Below are positions 23,790 through 32,160 of a stretch of DNA of 41,191 nucleotides, piece after piece (the first letter of the stretch is position 1; each line of letters begins with the position of its first letter). Position numbers and translations under genes: made by a program. The stretch is taken from NCBI RefSeq assembly GCF_002910905.1, contig NZ_NEUE01000226.1, forward strand, positions 1 through 41,191, given 5' to 3'. A model generated the notes under the pieces. The model ran no database searches. It worked only from the letters and a program-made list of their open reading frames with translations, and was not told the origin of the DNA. Source of the stretch: Streptomyces sp. SM11 (GTDB lineage: Bacteria > Actinomycetota > Actinomycetes > Streptomycetales > Streptomycetaceae).

Positions 23790-25172
23790 CTAGCCGATCG
23801 CGGGTGCTCCCTGCGGGGCCGTCCCCGGTCCGGGATCCTGCGGGTCCGGGGCGTCCGGGGCGGGCGGCTTCGGGGCCGGCTGCGAGCCGGGCGAACCCGG
23901 CGGCTCCTCCGGCGCGGGCTCGGTCGCCGGGCCGTCGGGCGGCGGCTCCGAGGTCGCCGGGTCGTCCGGCGGCGGCTCGGAGGTCGCCGGATCGTCACCG
24001 GGCCGCGACGCCGGATCGTCCGGCGCCGACTCCGACGGCGTGGCCCCGGACGACGGGGGGCAGGGACGGTCCCCGCCGTCGCCCGATCCGGGCGGACAGG
24101 GGGAGGCGGACGCGTCCTTCGGCGGATCCGTCTTCTTGTCGCCGTCGCCCGTGTCGCCGGCCGGCCGCTCGAACCAGTCGCCGTTCTCCGGATCGACCAT
24201 CACGAACTCCTTCACCGCCTTCGCCGACGGTTCCACCACGACCACGTCGGAGGCCCGGTAGCCCGGCCACGCCTTGCCCCTCTGCCGGGGGGTCTCCTCC
24301 TGGGCGACGGGCGGCAGCAGCGGGTTCCCGCACGCACAGCGCACCCGGGGCACGCCCCGGTCGTCGACGAGGACCGCCGTACCCGCCTGAAGCACCGCCT
24401 GGTAGGCGTTCGCCTCACCGTCCCGGTAGCCGTGGTTGGTGACGCGGGTGTCCATGCGCAGCGTCACCGGGGTGAGCCCCCGCAGATGGCCGGGGACGGC
24501 GGACGGCTCGATGTCCTGGACCGAGGCGAACGCCCGGTTCTTGTCCGGAGCCGCCTGCAACACCTTGATCTGCTGCTCCACATCGCAACTGGCGACCTTG
24601 CGGGTGCCCCCGTAGAGACCCGGGGCCGCGCCGTCCACCCCACGCGTCACCTGCGCTCCGGTCTTCGACGCGCTCGGCGCGGCGGAGGGGCTGGCCATGC
24701 CGGGCTCGGGGTCGCTCTCGCGGGCCGTGGACTCCGTGAACGGGTCCGGCCCGGACTCGCCGGCCGCCTGGAGGAAGACCTCGCCGCCCGCCTTCGACCC
24801 GCCGTCGGGCCGGGTCAGGACGACAATCAGCACAACCGCCGCGACGAGAGCCGTCGCGATCGCCGCGATCCGGGGGACCGAACGCCACCAGGGGCGGCCG
24901 GGGCCGGAACCGGGGGCGGCGCCCGAGCCGCCGGGACCGCCCGCACCACTGCCGGAATCGCCGCCCCCGCCCCCGCCCGGACCGTCTCCGCCGTCGGAGT
25001 CTCCCGAGCCGCCGGAGCCGTGCGGTCCGCCGTGGCCGGCACCGCTGGGCGGGCCGGGCGGTGGGCCGGACACGGTCGGAGGGGGCGGTGTGGGTTCGGA
25101 CTGCGAAGGCCCCGAGAGCGGGCCGGACGGCGGTCCTGTGGGGCGGCCGGATGGCGGCGGTCGGTCACTCAC
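23790..25172 (-). CDS. Proline-rich membrane protein, DUF6777-like
   Basis: About 460 residues from GTG 25172 (GGGGAG nine bases upstream). The N-terminal ~95 residues are Pro/Gly/Ser-rich and presumably cytoplasmic; one membrane helix follows (IAAIATALVAAVVLIVVL). A conserved extracytoplasmic domain of about 200 residues contains the motifs FLQAAGESGPDPFT, TRKVASCDVEQQI and RCACGNPLLPP, which fit the Streptomyces family named DUF6777. The C-terminal ~110 residues are again Pro/Glu/Asp-rich with repeats of the type DDPATSEPPP. The role is unknown. It is divergent from the streptophobe-type gene. Confidence 0.75.
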   Translation of the reverse strand: MSDRPPPSGRPTGPPSGPLSGPSQSEPTPPPPTVSGPPPGPPSGAGHGGPHGSGGSGDSDGGDGPGGGGGGDSGSGAGGPGGSGAAPGSGPGRPWWRSVPRIAAIATALVAAVVLIVVLTRPDGGSKAGGEVFLQAAGESGPDPFTESTARESDPEPGMASPSAAPSASKTGAQVTRGVDGAAPGLYGGTRKVASCDVEQQIKVLQAAPDKNRAFASVQDIEPSAVPGHLRGLTPVTLRMDTRVTNHGYRDGEANAYQAVLQAGTAVLVDDRGVPRVRCACGNPLLPPVAQEETPRQRGKAWPGYRASDVVVVEPSAKAVKEFVMVDPENGDWFERPAGDTGDGDKKTDPPKDASASPCPPGSGDGGDRPCPPSSGATPSESAPDDPASRPGDDPATSEPPPDDPATSEPPPDGPATEPAPEEPPGSPGSQPAPKPPAPDAPDPQDPGPGTAPQGAPAIG

Positions 25173-25351
25173 GGGCTCTGCTCCCCGATGTCGGCACGCG
25201 CCCCGGGCGTCCCTGCCCGGTCCCGATTCCGTACCGGGGCCGCCAGTCGACAATCCGGGGCATATCGCATCATTGTCTGTCCCGCCGCAACGGTCCCCGC
25301 AAGCGGAGGGAGGAACCGGTTCCTCGGGGAGCGGAGCGTCGGGTCCCTGCT

Positions 25352-25357
25352 TAGCGT
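25352..25357 (+). promoter_or_regulatory. -10 box TAGCGT, leaderless-type
   Basis: TAGCGT ends six bases before GTG 25364. The GGGGG between them could also act as a weak ribosome site, so leaderless translation is likely but not certain. Confidence 0.45.
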
Positions 25358-25363
25358 GGGGGC

Positions 25364-26650
25364 GTGAACGTCCGGTCGAGCCACGACGAGAACAGGGCAC
25401 GCACCCCTCACGGCTGGCGTGACGCGCTCCTGGCGGTCCTCACCGGGGTGCTGACCATGGTGGTGACCGCGGCGCTCGGCCTGTGGGCCGCCGGCGCGGC
25501 CGGGCTGCCCGGCGGCGCCTTCCCGGCCGTCGTCGCCGCGGTGGTGCTGATGGGCGCGGGCGGCTCCGTCGGGCTTTCCGGGGACGCCGGTTCCCTCGTG
25601 GGGACAGAGGCCGACCTCTCGATCCTGCCGCTCTCGGTGACCCTGGTGGGCGCACTCCTGATCGCCCGGGGCTTCCTCCGCCCGCTCCACCACCGCGCCG
25701 TCGCCGGGGGCCGCGAACTGGCCGGCTGGGCGGGCCGCGTCGCCGCCCTGTGGATCGTCGCGCTGATCGTGCTCTCGCTGATCGCCCGGCATACCTTCAC
25801 CCTCTCGGCCGACGACCTCACCGACAGCGGGGCCGGGGACCTCATCGGCGAAGACCCGAAGGTCGGATTCCGGGCGGAGATCCCCCTCACTCTGGTCTTC
25901 GGGCTGCTGTGGCTGGCCGGGGTCCTCGTGCTGGCCCTGCTCGTCTCGCGCCGGGCCCCGCTCCCGGCCCGGCTGCTGCGCTTCCAGGAAGCGGTGCGCC
26001 CGGCGGCGTTCGCCATGGTGGTGCTGCTCCTCGCGTGCGTCGCGCTCGGCGTCGTCGCCGGCCTCGTCGTGATGGTCACGCGCGGGCACCCCGCCGAGAC
26101 CGTCGCGGTGCTCCTCCTCGGACTGCCCAACCTGGTCTGGCTCGCGCTCACCCTCGGCCTCGGTGCGTCCTGGGAGGGCAAGGTCGAGGGCCCCTTCGGG
26201 CTGCCCATGCCCCAGGTGCTCGACTCCGTCCTGCGCACCCCCGACCTCTCCACCCTGAACCTGAGCACCCTCGCCGAACAGGACGGCCGCGTCCGCTGGC
26301 TCGTGATCGTCGTCGCGGTGCTGATGCTCGCCGCCGCGTTCCTCATGGCGGCCCGCTCGCCCGCCCGTACGCGGCTGTGGCAGCACGCGGTCCATATGGC
26401 GGTGGCACTCACCCTGACCGTGCTGGTCATCTGTCTCACCGCCCGGATCTCCGCCCACTACGGACTGTCCCTCCTGGGCCTCGGGGACCTCGGCGGCGGA
26501 CTCGGCGGTGAGGTGTCGCTGCGCCCGAAGCTGTGGACGGCGCTCGGGTTCGCGGTGCTGTGGGGCCTGGTCACCGGCTTCCTCGGTGGCCTCGCGGCCA
26601 CCCGGGTACACCGGCGCGGCGAAGCCCCGGACCCGGGGCCCGACGCCTGA
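25364..26650 (+). CDS. Polytopic membrane protein, streptophobe family
   Basis: A 428-residue protein with about ten hydrophobic helices and a polar start NVRSSHDENRARTPHGWRDA. Segments such as GLPGGAFPAVVAAVVLMGAG and LGASWEGKVEGPFGLPMP match the Streptomyces membrane family called streptophobe, which has no known function. It often neighbours regulatory or kinase genes. Here it converges on the Ser/Thr kinase, with the two stop codons seven bases apart. Confidence 0.75.
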   Translation: MNVRSSHDENRARTPHGWRDALLAVLTGVLTMVVTAALGLWAAGAAGLPGGAFPAVVAAVVLMGAGGSVGLSGDAGSLVGTEADLSILPLSVTLVGALLIARGFLRPLHHRAVAGGRELAGWAGRVAALWIVALIVLSLIARHTFTLSADDLTDSGAGDLIGEDPKVGFRAEIPLTLVFGLLWLAGVLVLALLVSRRAPLPARLLRFQEAVRPAAFAMVVLLLACVALGVVAGLVVMVTRGHPAETVAVLLLGLPNLVWLALTLGLGASWEGKVEGPFGLPMPQVLDSVLRTPDLSTLNLSTLAEQDGRVRWLVIVVAVLMLAAAFLMAARSPARTRLWQHAVHMAVALTLTVLVICLTARISAHYGLSLLGLGDLGGGLGGEVSLRPKLWTALGFAVLWGLVTGFLGGLAATRVHRRGEAPDPGPDA

Positions 26651-26657
26651 ACCGGCC

Positions 26658-27686
26658 TCATCGGACCGATCGGCCGGCTTCCGGGAACACCGGGGCGGCC
26701 CAACGCGGCGGCGCGGGCGGAGCTTCGGGGGCCGCCGACCAGGAGCCGGCCGGCGCGTCCACCCGGGTCGGCGCATGCTCGCCGGGTCCGATGCCCGTCG
26801 CCGCGGCCCGCAGCGCTGCGACAAACCGCAGGCAGGTCTCGTAACGGTCCTGCGGGGACTTGGCGAGCGCCTTCGCCAGTACGCCGTCGACGGTGGCGGG
26901 GAGCCCGGGCCGCAGCCCGCTCGGCGGGGTGGGCGGGTCGTACTGGTGGGCCCACAGGAGCGCCATGTCGTCGTCCCGCTGGAAAGGCGGCGCACCGGTC
27001 AGGGTCTCCTGGACGACGCAGGCGAGGCTGTACACGTCGCACCGCCCGTCCACCGGCCGCCCGGAGATCTGTTCCGGCGCCACGTAGTCGAGGGTGCCGA
27101 CGAACTGGCCCACCGTGGTGAACCCGGTCAGCGACAGGGACTTCTTCGTCAGCCCGAAGTCCGTGAGATACACGTGCTCCGGATGGTCGCTGTCCGTACC
27201 CGCCGCCACCAGGATGTTGCCGGGCTTCACGTCCCGGTGCACGAGGTCGTGGTCATGGGCCGCGTCGAGCGCGGACGCGACCTGTGCGGCGATCCGGACG
27301 GCGGCCGTGAGGTCCAGCGGCCCGCGCCGGTCGATCAGGACGCGCAGATCGGCGCCCGCGACGAAGCGCATGGCGATGTAGAGCAGCCCCTCCGTCTCGC
27401 CCGCCTCGAACACCGGCACGATGTGGGGGTGGTCGATCGCGGCCGCCACGCGCGACTCGTGCGTGAACCGCTGCCGGAAGGTGTCGTTGCGGGCCAGCTC
27501 GGGTGCGAGCAGCTTCAGCGCGACGATCCGGTCCAGCCGCAGGTCCTTGGCGCGGTAGACGACCGCCATGCCGCCGCGCCCGATCTCGGCCTCCACCAGG
27601 TAGCCCGCGATCCGCTTGCCGACGAGATCGTCCTCGCGCCCGGTGGGCAGCCCGGCGTCGTGCGACGGAGACGGCGGTGGCACCAT
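26658..27686 (-). CDS. Soluble Ser/Thr protein kinase (PknB/PknF-like catalytic domain)
   Basis: A 342-residue Hanks-type kinase with all key motifs: glycine loop EIGRGGMAVVYRAKD, ATP-binding K58 (VALKLL), catalytic HRD (VHRDVKPGNIL, D152), DFG (LTDFGLTKK, D176) and an activation loop TGFTTVGQFVGTLDYVAPEQ carrying candidate autophosphorylation threonines. The C-terminal ~50 residues are Pro/Ala-rich; there is no membrane helix or PASTA domain, unlike PknB. It contains one APTRV sequence like the EPTR repeats of its neighbour. It is the last gene of a unit (ABC exporter, repeat protein, kinase) with gaps of 9 and 6 bases, comparable to the mycobacterial pknF-Rv1747 pair. Confidence 0.93.
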   Translation of the reverse strand: MVPPPSPSHDAGLPTGREDDLVGKRIAGYLVEAEIGRGGMAVVYRAKDLRLDRIVALKLLAPELARNDTFRQRFTHESRVAAAIDHPHIVPVFEAGETEGLLYIAMRFVAGADLRVLIDRRGPLDLTAAVRIAAQVASALDAAHDHDLVHRDVKPGNILVAAGTDSDHPEHVYLTDFGLTKKSLSLTGFTTVGQFVGTLDYVAPEQISGRPVDGRCDVYSLACVVQETLTGAPPFQRDDDMALLWAHQYDPPTPPSGLRPGLPATVDGVLAKALAKSPQDRYETCLRFVAALRAAATGIGPGEHAPTRVDAPAGSWSAAPEAPPAPPRWAAPVFPEAGRSVR

Positions 27687-27692
27687 CGGCCG

Positions 27693-28412
27693 TCACCGCC
27701 CGGCATCCCCCGACGTCCCGCCGCCGGACGGTTCGTCGGGCCCGGTGACGGTGATCGCCCGGGTGGGTTCGGGGGCGTCGGGGGGCGCCACGCGTGTTGG
27801 TTCCGGCCCGTCGGGCGGTGCCCCGCGGGTCGGCTCCCGCTCCTCACCGGCCACGACCCGCGTCGGTTCCGGAGCCGGGGCCCCCGCCACCCCCGCCTCC
27901 CCGGATACCGGTCCCGCCGCTCCCGGGCCCGCCTGCGCCGCGTACGTACTCAGCCGGGTCCCGTCCCAGAAGACCCACCGCTCGTGCTCGGCGTCGTACA
28001 GCCAGACCGACTCCCCGTCCACCACCATCCCCACCCGCAGCCCTCGCGTCCGCTGCCGGAAGCCCTCCCCGTCACTGCGGCCCTCGGCCAGGTCCTGCGC
28101 CGCGCGGCGGTACCGGCTCAGCGACTCCTCCACCCTGGACAGCAGTGGTCGCGGGTCCGCGGTGCGCGCGAGCGGCGCCCCGGCGGCCGGAGGCGTCTGC
28201 GGTACGGAGACGAGGAGCCGCCCGTCGACCCAGGCCGACCAGCCGTTGGAGCAGGCGACACGGGCCCAGTCCCCGCGCCGGTCCTGCAACCGCACCGGAA
28301 GCAGGGCGTCCAGCGGATCGGTGGGCCGGGCGACATCGGGCGACTCCCAGGCGGGCAGCCCGTCCGGCGGGACGACGTGCGTGGGCCGGAATTCCGGGGT
28401 CGGGGTCGCCAT
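27693..28412 (-). CDS. Protein with four EPTR 11-residue repeats, linker between FHA-ABC exporter and kinase
   Basis: A 239-residue protein. The first ~160 residues have two beta-rich parts (VRLQDRRGDWARVACSNGWS, SH3-like, and VVDGESVWLYDAEHERWVFW). The C-terminus has an exact 11-residue period with EPTR at residues 182, 193, 204 and 215 and threonines at 184, 195, 206 and 217. No signal peptide or membrane helix is seen. It lies 9 bases after the FHA-ABC exporter and 6 before the kinase, so co-translation is likely. FHA domains read phospho-threonine, so the repeats may be docking sites. That is inference; the family is not one I recognise. Confidence 0.85.
   Translation of the reverse strand: MATPTPEFRPTHVVPPDGLPAWESPDVARPTDPLDALLPVRLQDRRGDWARVACSNGWSAWVDGRLLVSVPQTPPAAGAPLARTADPRPLLSRVEESLSRYRRAAQDLAEGRSDGEGFRQRTRGLRVGMVVDGESVWLYDAEHERWVFWDGTRLSTYAAQAGPGAAGPVSGEAGVAGAPAPEPTRVVAGEEREPTRGAPPDGPEPTRVAPPDAPEPTRAITVTGPDEPSGGGTSGDAGR
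27738..27869 (-). repeat. Four 33-bp coding repeats (EPTR units)
   Basis: These bases encode the four consecutive 11-residue units of the neighbouring protein. EPTR is invariant and the other seven positions vary, as expected of a repeat kept for its motif. Confidence 0.85.
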
Positions 28413-28421
28413 GGAACCGCC

Positions 28422-30797
28422 TCACTTCCGCATGACCGCGGGCTCGTGCCGCCTCAGCAGTTTCATGACCAGGTATCCGAAGACGAGCGAGAGGACGGCC
28501 ATCATGCCCATGTTGAGCAGCCAGACCCCCGCCGAGTGCCCGAAGAGCGGATCGGAGGTCAGCTCGCCCGGCACGATCCGCGCCAGGTCGATCGTCCCGG
28601 CCATCGCCCCGAGCGCCCACCGCGACGGCACCAGCCACGACAACTGCTCCACCCCGGGCACCCCGTTCAGCTTGAGCAGCGCGCCGCAGAAGACGACCTG
28701 GACGATGGCGAGGAGGACGAGCAGGGGCATCGTCACCTCCTCCTTGCGCACCAGCGCGGAGACCAGGAGGCCGAGCATCATCGCGGTGAAGGACAACAGG
28801 GCCACGGCCAGCGTGATCTCCACGAGCGGTGGCAGGAACACCCCTTCGCCACCTGGCGCGTCGAGATCGACGCCCACCAGTCCCACCAGGGTCAGCACCA
28901 CGGCCTGGAGGACGGTGACGGTCCCGAGCACCACGATCTTCGACATCAGGTACGCGGATCTGGAGAGCCCGACGGCCCGTTCCCGCTGGTAGATCACCCG
29001 TTCCTTGACCAACTCCCGTACCGCGTTGGCCGCTCCGGTCAGCACTCCGCCCACGCACAGGATCAGCAGGGCGTTCATCGCCGTCTCCTGGGTGAGCCGG
29101 CTGCCCGCCAGCGCGCGGGCCATGGCGCCCATGACGAAGGGCAGCGCGATCATGATGATCAGGAACGTCCGGTCGGCGCTCAGCGCGGAGGCGTACCGCC
29201 GTACGAGCGTGTGCAGTTGCGCACCCCAGTTACGGGTCTTCGGCGGCGGCGCGACCAGCGCTCCGGGCGCGGCCGGTGGCAGGTGGGGCTGCGCCGTGGC
29301 GTTGACGATGTACTGCCGGTGGAAGGGGGAGCCGGAGTAGGTGGCAGCCCAGTCACGGTCACGGTCGTTCTCGAAGGCCTCGAACGCCTCCGGCCATTCC
29401 GCGAAACCGAAGAAGGCGAGGGCGTCCTCCGGGGGTCCGTAGTAGGCGATGCGGCCACCGGGCGCGAGGACGAGCAGCCGGTCGCAGACCTCCAGGCTCA
29501 GCACACTGTGTGTGACGACGATGACGGTACGGCCGTCGTCGGCCAGGCCGCGCAGCATGTGCATGACCGAGCGGTCCATGCCGGGGTCGAGTCCCGAGGT
29601 CGGTTCGTCCAGGAAGAGCAGCGAGGGCTTCGTCAGCAGCTCCAGGGCCACGCTCACCCGCTTGCGCTGACCTCCGGAGAGCGAGTGGATCGGCTGGTCG
29701 GCGCGCTGTTCGAGGCCGAGTTCCTGAATCACCTCGGCGACCCGCGCCCGCCGCTCGGCCTTCACGGTGTCCTGCGGGAAGCGGAGCTCGGCGGCGTAAC
29801 CGAGGGCCTTACGCACGGTCAGCTGGGAGTGCAGGATGTCGTCCTGCGGGACGAGGCCGATGCGCTGGCGCAGTTCGGCGAAGTCGCGGTAGAGGTCACG
29901 GCCGTCGTAGAGCACGGTGCCGCTGTCGGCGGGGCGCTGGCCGGTGAGCGCGTTGAGCAGTGTGGACTTCCCCGCGCCGCTGGGCCCCACCACGCCGAGC
30001 AGGCACTTCTCGCCGACGGGGAAGGAGACCCGGTCCAGCAGGGTCTTGCCGCCCTTGCCCGCCCGGCCGACCATCACCCCCAGATCCTGGACGTCCAGCG
30101 ACACCTCACCGGTGTCGACGAACTCCACGAGTGTGTCGCCGACCAGGCAGAACGCCGAGTGGCCGATGCCGACGACGTCACCGGGACCGACCGGCCCGCG
30201 GGCGACCGGCTGACCGTTGAGGAAGGTCCCGTTGTGGCTGCCGAGGTCGACGATCTCGTAGGTGCCGTCGGCCGGCGCCCGCAGTTCTGCGTGGTTGCGG
30301 GAGACCACCAGGTCGTCGATGACGAGGTCGTTGCCGGGGTCACGGCCGATCCGCACGGTCTTCGCGGGCAGCGGCCGCACGGTCGTCGGCTGCCGGAACG
30401 TGCCGGTCGCCGCGGGCATCGAGACGGCCGAGGGGCGGTCGGCGGAGGGGGCGGGGGCGGCGGCGGGCGCGGGAGGTTCCCGGCCCAGCAGGACGGCGCG
30501 CGGTCCGTCGCTCGGATTGCCGAAGCGGATCTCGCTGCCCGCGCCGACGTCCGAGGCGTGAATGCGCCGACCGCCGGTGTACGTGCCGTTGGTGCTGTCC
30601 TCGTCCTCGATCGTCCAGTGACCGGCCTCGGGATGCAGGATCGCGTGGTGCCAGGAGACCCGGATGTCGTCGATGACGATGTCGCTCCCGGGATCGCGCC
30701 CGACGTGGTAGTCCCGGCTCGGACTCATCACCGTGGAGCCCAGATCGGTCTCCAGAACGAGTTCGGGCGCAGTCGGCGTCGCAGGCCGCTCTCCCAT
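28422..30797 (-). CDS. FHA-FHA-ABC-2 exporter, Rv1747-like
   Basis: About 791 residues in one chain. FHA1 (about 20-95) has GRDPGSDIVIDD, SWHHA and STNGTY. FHA2 (about 145-215) has GRDPGNDLVIDD, SRNHA and SHNGTF. An ABC domain (about 245-460) has Walker A GPSGAGKSTLLNALTG, signature LSGGQRKRVSVAL and Walker B LLFLDEPTSGLD. An ABC-2 membrane domain with six helices is at 560-790. The architecture is that of Mycobacterium tuberculosis Rv1747, an exporter regulated by PknF phosphorylation of threonines bound by its FHA domains. ATG 30797 is preferred over 30821 because TAGAAT lies seven bases before it. The kinase and repeat protein follow in the same unit. Confidence 0.93.
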   Translation of the reverse strand: MGERPATPTAPELVLETDLGSTVMSPSRDYHVGRDPGSDIVIDDIRVSWHHAILHPEAGHWTIEDEDSTNGTYTGGRRIHASDVGAGSEIRFGNPSDGPRAVLLGREPPAPAAAPAPSADRPSAVSMPAATGTFRQPTTVRPLPAKTVRIGRDPGNDLVIDDLVVSRNHAELRAPADGTYEIVDLGSHNGTFLNGQPVARGPVGPGDVVGIGHSAFCLVGDTLVEFVDTGEVSLDVQDLGVMVGRAGKGGKTLLDRVSFPVGEKCLLGVVGPSGAGKSTLLNALTGQRPADSGTVLYDGRDLYRDFAELRQRIGLVPQDDILHSQLTVRKALGYAAELRFPQDTVKAERRARVAEVIQELGLEQRADQPIHSLSGGQRKRVSVALELLTKPSLLFLDEPTSGLDPGMDRSVMHMLRGLADDGRTVIVVTHSVLSLEVCDRLLVLAPGGRIAYYGPPEDALAFFGFAEWPEAFEAFENDRDRDWAATYSGSPFHRQYIVNATAQPHLPPAAPGALVAPPPKTRNWGAQLHTLVRRYASALSADRTFLIIMIALPFVMGAMARALAGSRLTQETAMNALLILCVGGVLTGAANAVRELVKERVIYQRERAVGLSRSAYLMSKIVVLGTVTVLQAVVLTLVGLVGVDLDAPGGEGVFLPPLVEITLAVALLSFTAMMLGLLVSALVRKEEVTMPLLVLLAIVQVVFCGALLKLNGVPGVEQLSWLVPSRWALGAMAGTIDLARIVPGELTSDPLFGHSAGVWLLNMGMMAVLSLVFGYLVMKLLRRHEPAVMRK

Positions 30798-30804
30798 GCC
30801 CTGA

Positions 30805-30810
30805 ATTCTA
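30805..30810 (-). promoter_or_regulatory. -10 box TAGAAT, leaderless-type
   Basis: On the minus strand TAGAAT is followed by seven bases and the ATG at 30797. It fixes the start of the FHA-ABC exporter and separates it from the upstream HATPase. Confidence 0.55.
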
Positions 30811-30848
30811 CCGATACGCAACGATCGGCGCCCGCCGCCGGAGGTTCA

Positions 30849-30929
30849 CGCTCCTGGAGGCCGTGGTCGGGCTCGCGCTCCTGGGCGCCGTGGTCGGGCT
30901 CGTGCTCCCGGATGAGGTGGTCGGGCTCG
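30849..30929. repeat. Three imperfect 27-bp tandem repeats
   Basis: Units 30849-30875, 30876-30902 and 30903-30929 share GTGGTCGGGCTCG and differ in the middle. On the minus strand, in frame with the HATPase gene ending at 30953, they encode EPDHGLQER-type nonapeptides with fully G/C third positions. Confidence 0.85.
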
Positions 30930-30952
30930 TCGTCGGTGAACGGTCCCTTGGC

Positions 30953-31369
30953 TCAGCGCGGCACGGTGGCGAGGATGGCCTTCCCGCCGGCCGCCGTCTC
31001 GCGGACCCGTACCTCCTGGGCCAGCCGTTGGACCATCGGCCAGCCGAATCCGCCGGTCAACCCGGTCAGGTCCGGCATCCGGTCCCGCGGGTGCGCCGGG
31101 CTGGGGTCGGTGACCCGGACCTGGACGCTCCCGCGGTCCGCGGTCAGCCACAGCGAGGTGACGGCCCCCACGTGCCGGACGGCATTGGTGACCAGCTCCG
31201 ACACGAGGAGCAGGAGGTCCTGGATCGTGTGCGAGGCGGGTGCGGGGTGCAGCCGCGCGACGAAGGCGCTGACCGCCTCCCGCGCGTCGGCGGCCTTCTC
31301 CGGCCGGCAGACGAAATCGGTACGGGTCTCGCCGTCCGGTGGAAACGTCATCAGAATGCGGTCGTCCAT
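30953..31369 (-). CDS. HATPase_c anti-sigma-like ATP-binding protein
   Basis: A 138-residue protein from ATG 31369 (the frame also opens from a GTG at 31378). The N-box is LLLLVSELVTNAVRH, the G1-like box VRVTDPSP is intact, and a G2-like GGFGWPMVQRLAQEV follows. It is the RsbW-like kinase family common in Streptomyces; partner sigma or anti-anti-sigma is unknown. After its TGA the same frame continues for about 40 coding-like codons of EPDH repeats. It is upstream of the FHA-ABC unit but the latter has its own -10 box. Confidence 0.85.
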   Translation of the reverse strand: MDDRILMTFPPDGETRTDFVCRPEKAADAREAVSAFVARLHPAPASHTIQDLLLLVSELVTNAVRHVGAVTSLWLTADRGSVQVRVTDPSPAHPRDRMPDLTGLTGGFGWPMVQRLAQEVRVRETAAGGKAILATVPR

Positions 31370-31475
31370 GGCTTCCACCCCGTCGCGTGAGCTCTCCGTC
31401 CGGAGTTCGGGTACCCCCGGAACGGCATTTCATGGGAAATCGGCCGGAGAATATGTGCGCGGCGCATCGAACGGC

Positions 31476-32075
31476 TCAGTGCCTGCCCGGGAGCCGGTCC
31501 CGCTGGACGCGGTGCGCCAGAGCGCGGCGAACCCGGGCGGACCCGGCGACGGCTTCTCCCGCGGGAAGGCCGAGTCCCCGGCTGATCACGTCGTACGCGC
31601 TCCGCAGGCTGCCGGGCAGGTCGGCCCGATACTCCGTCAGGTCCTGTTCGACGAGCCGCCGCAGCGCGTCGACGTGTCGCGGCGTGAACGGCTTCCGGCC
31701 CCGGCCGAGGGCGTCGACCAGGCGGGTACAGCGGGCGTCGTGGTGGAGGTTCTCGGAGATCTCCTCCGCCAGGCCCCACAGGCGCCCTTCGAGCCAGGCC
31801 GTGTCGTGCTGGTCGATGGCGGTGTCCGGCGGGGGAACCGGATTGCCCGGCCGGCCCGCCACCTGCTTGGACACGGCGGGCTGACTCATGCCGGTGAGCC
31901 GGGCGATGGTCTCCCGGGTCCAGCCGAGGCCGGCGCACAGCGTGATCATTTCGCTGAGCAGCCTCCGCGTCTCCTCGCCCGCACGAATCACCTCGTTCAT
32001 ACCGGCGAACATCCTGGCCGCCTGTTCCTCGGTCAGGAAGTCGGACTGGTGACGCAGGCCTTCCTCGTGGGTCAC
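31476..32075 (-). CDS. HTH-containing DNA-binding protein
   Basis: A 199-residue protein from GTG 32075, with GGAGG about nine bases upstream. After an acidic N-terminus (SDFLTEEQAARMFAGMNEV) a helix-turn-helix is seen: LCAGLGWTRETIARLTGMSQ PAVSKQV. The C-terminal half is helical (LWGLAEEISENLHHDA, VEQDLTEYRADLPGSLR) and of unknown role. It may be a regulator of its own region; it is divergent from the thioesterase gene. Confidence 0.7.
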   Translation of the reverse strand: MTHEEGLRHQSDFLTEEQAARMFAGMNEVIRAGEETRRLLSEMITLCAGLGWTRETIARLTGMSQPAVSKQVAGRPGNPVPPPDTAIDQHDTAWLEGRLWGLAEEISENLHHDARCTRLVDALGRGRKPFTPRHVDALRRLVEQDLTEYRADLPGSLRSAYDVISRGLGLPAGEAVAGSARVRRALAHRVQRDRLPGRH

Positions 32076-32160
32076 AGCAGGTCCTCCCACCGACCACGAC
32101 CGCCGAACCAGTGCATCGGTGCACCGGAATGGACCGCTGTCCGCAGGTGTTCGCACGGTC

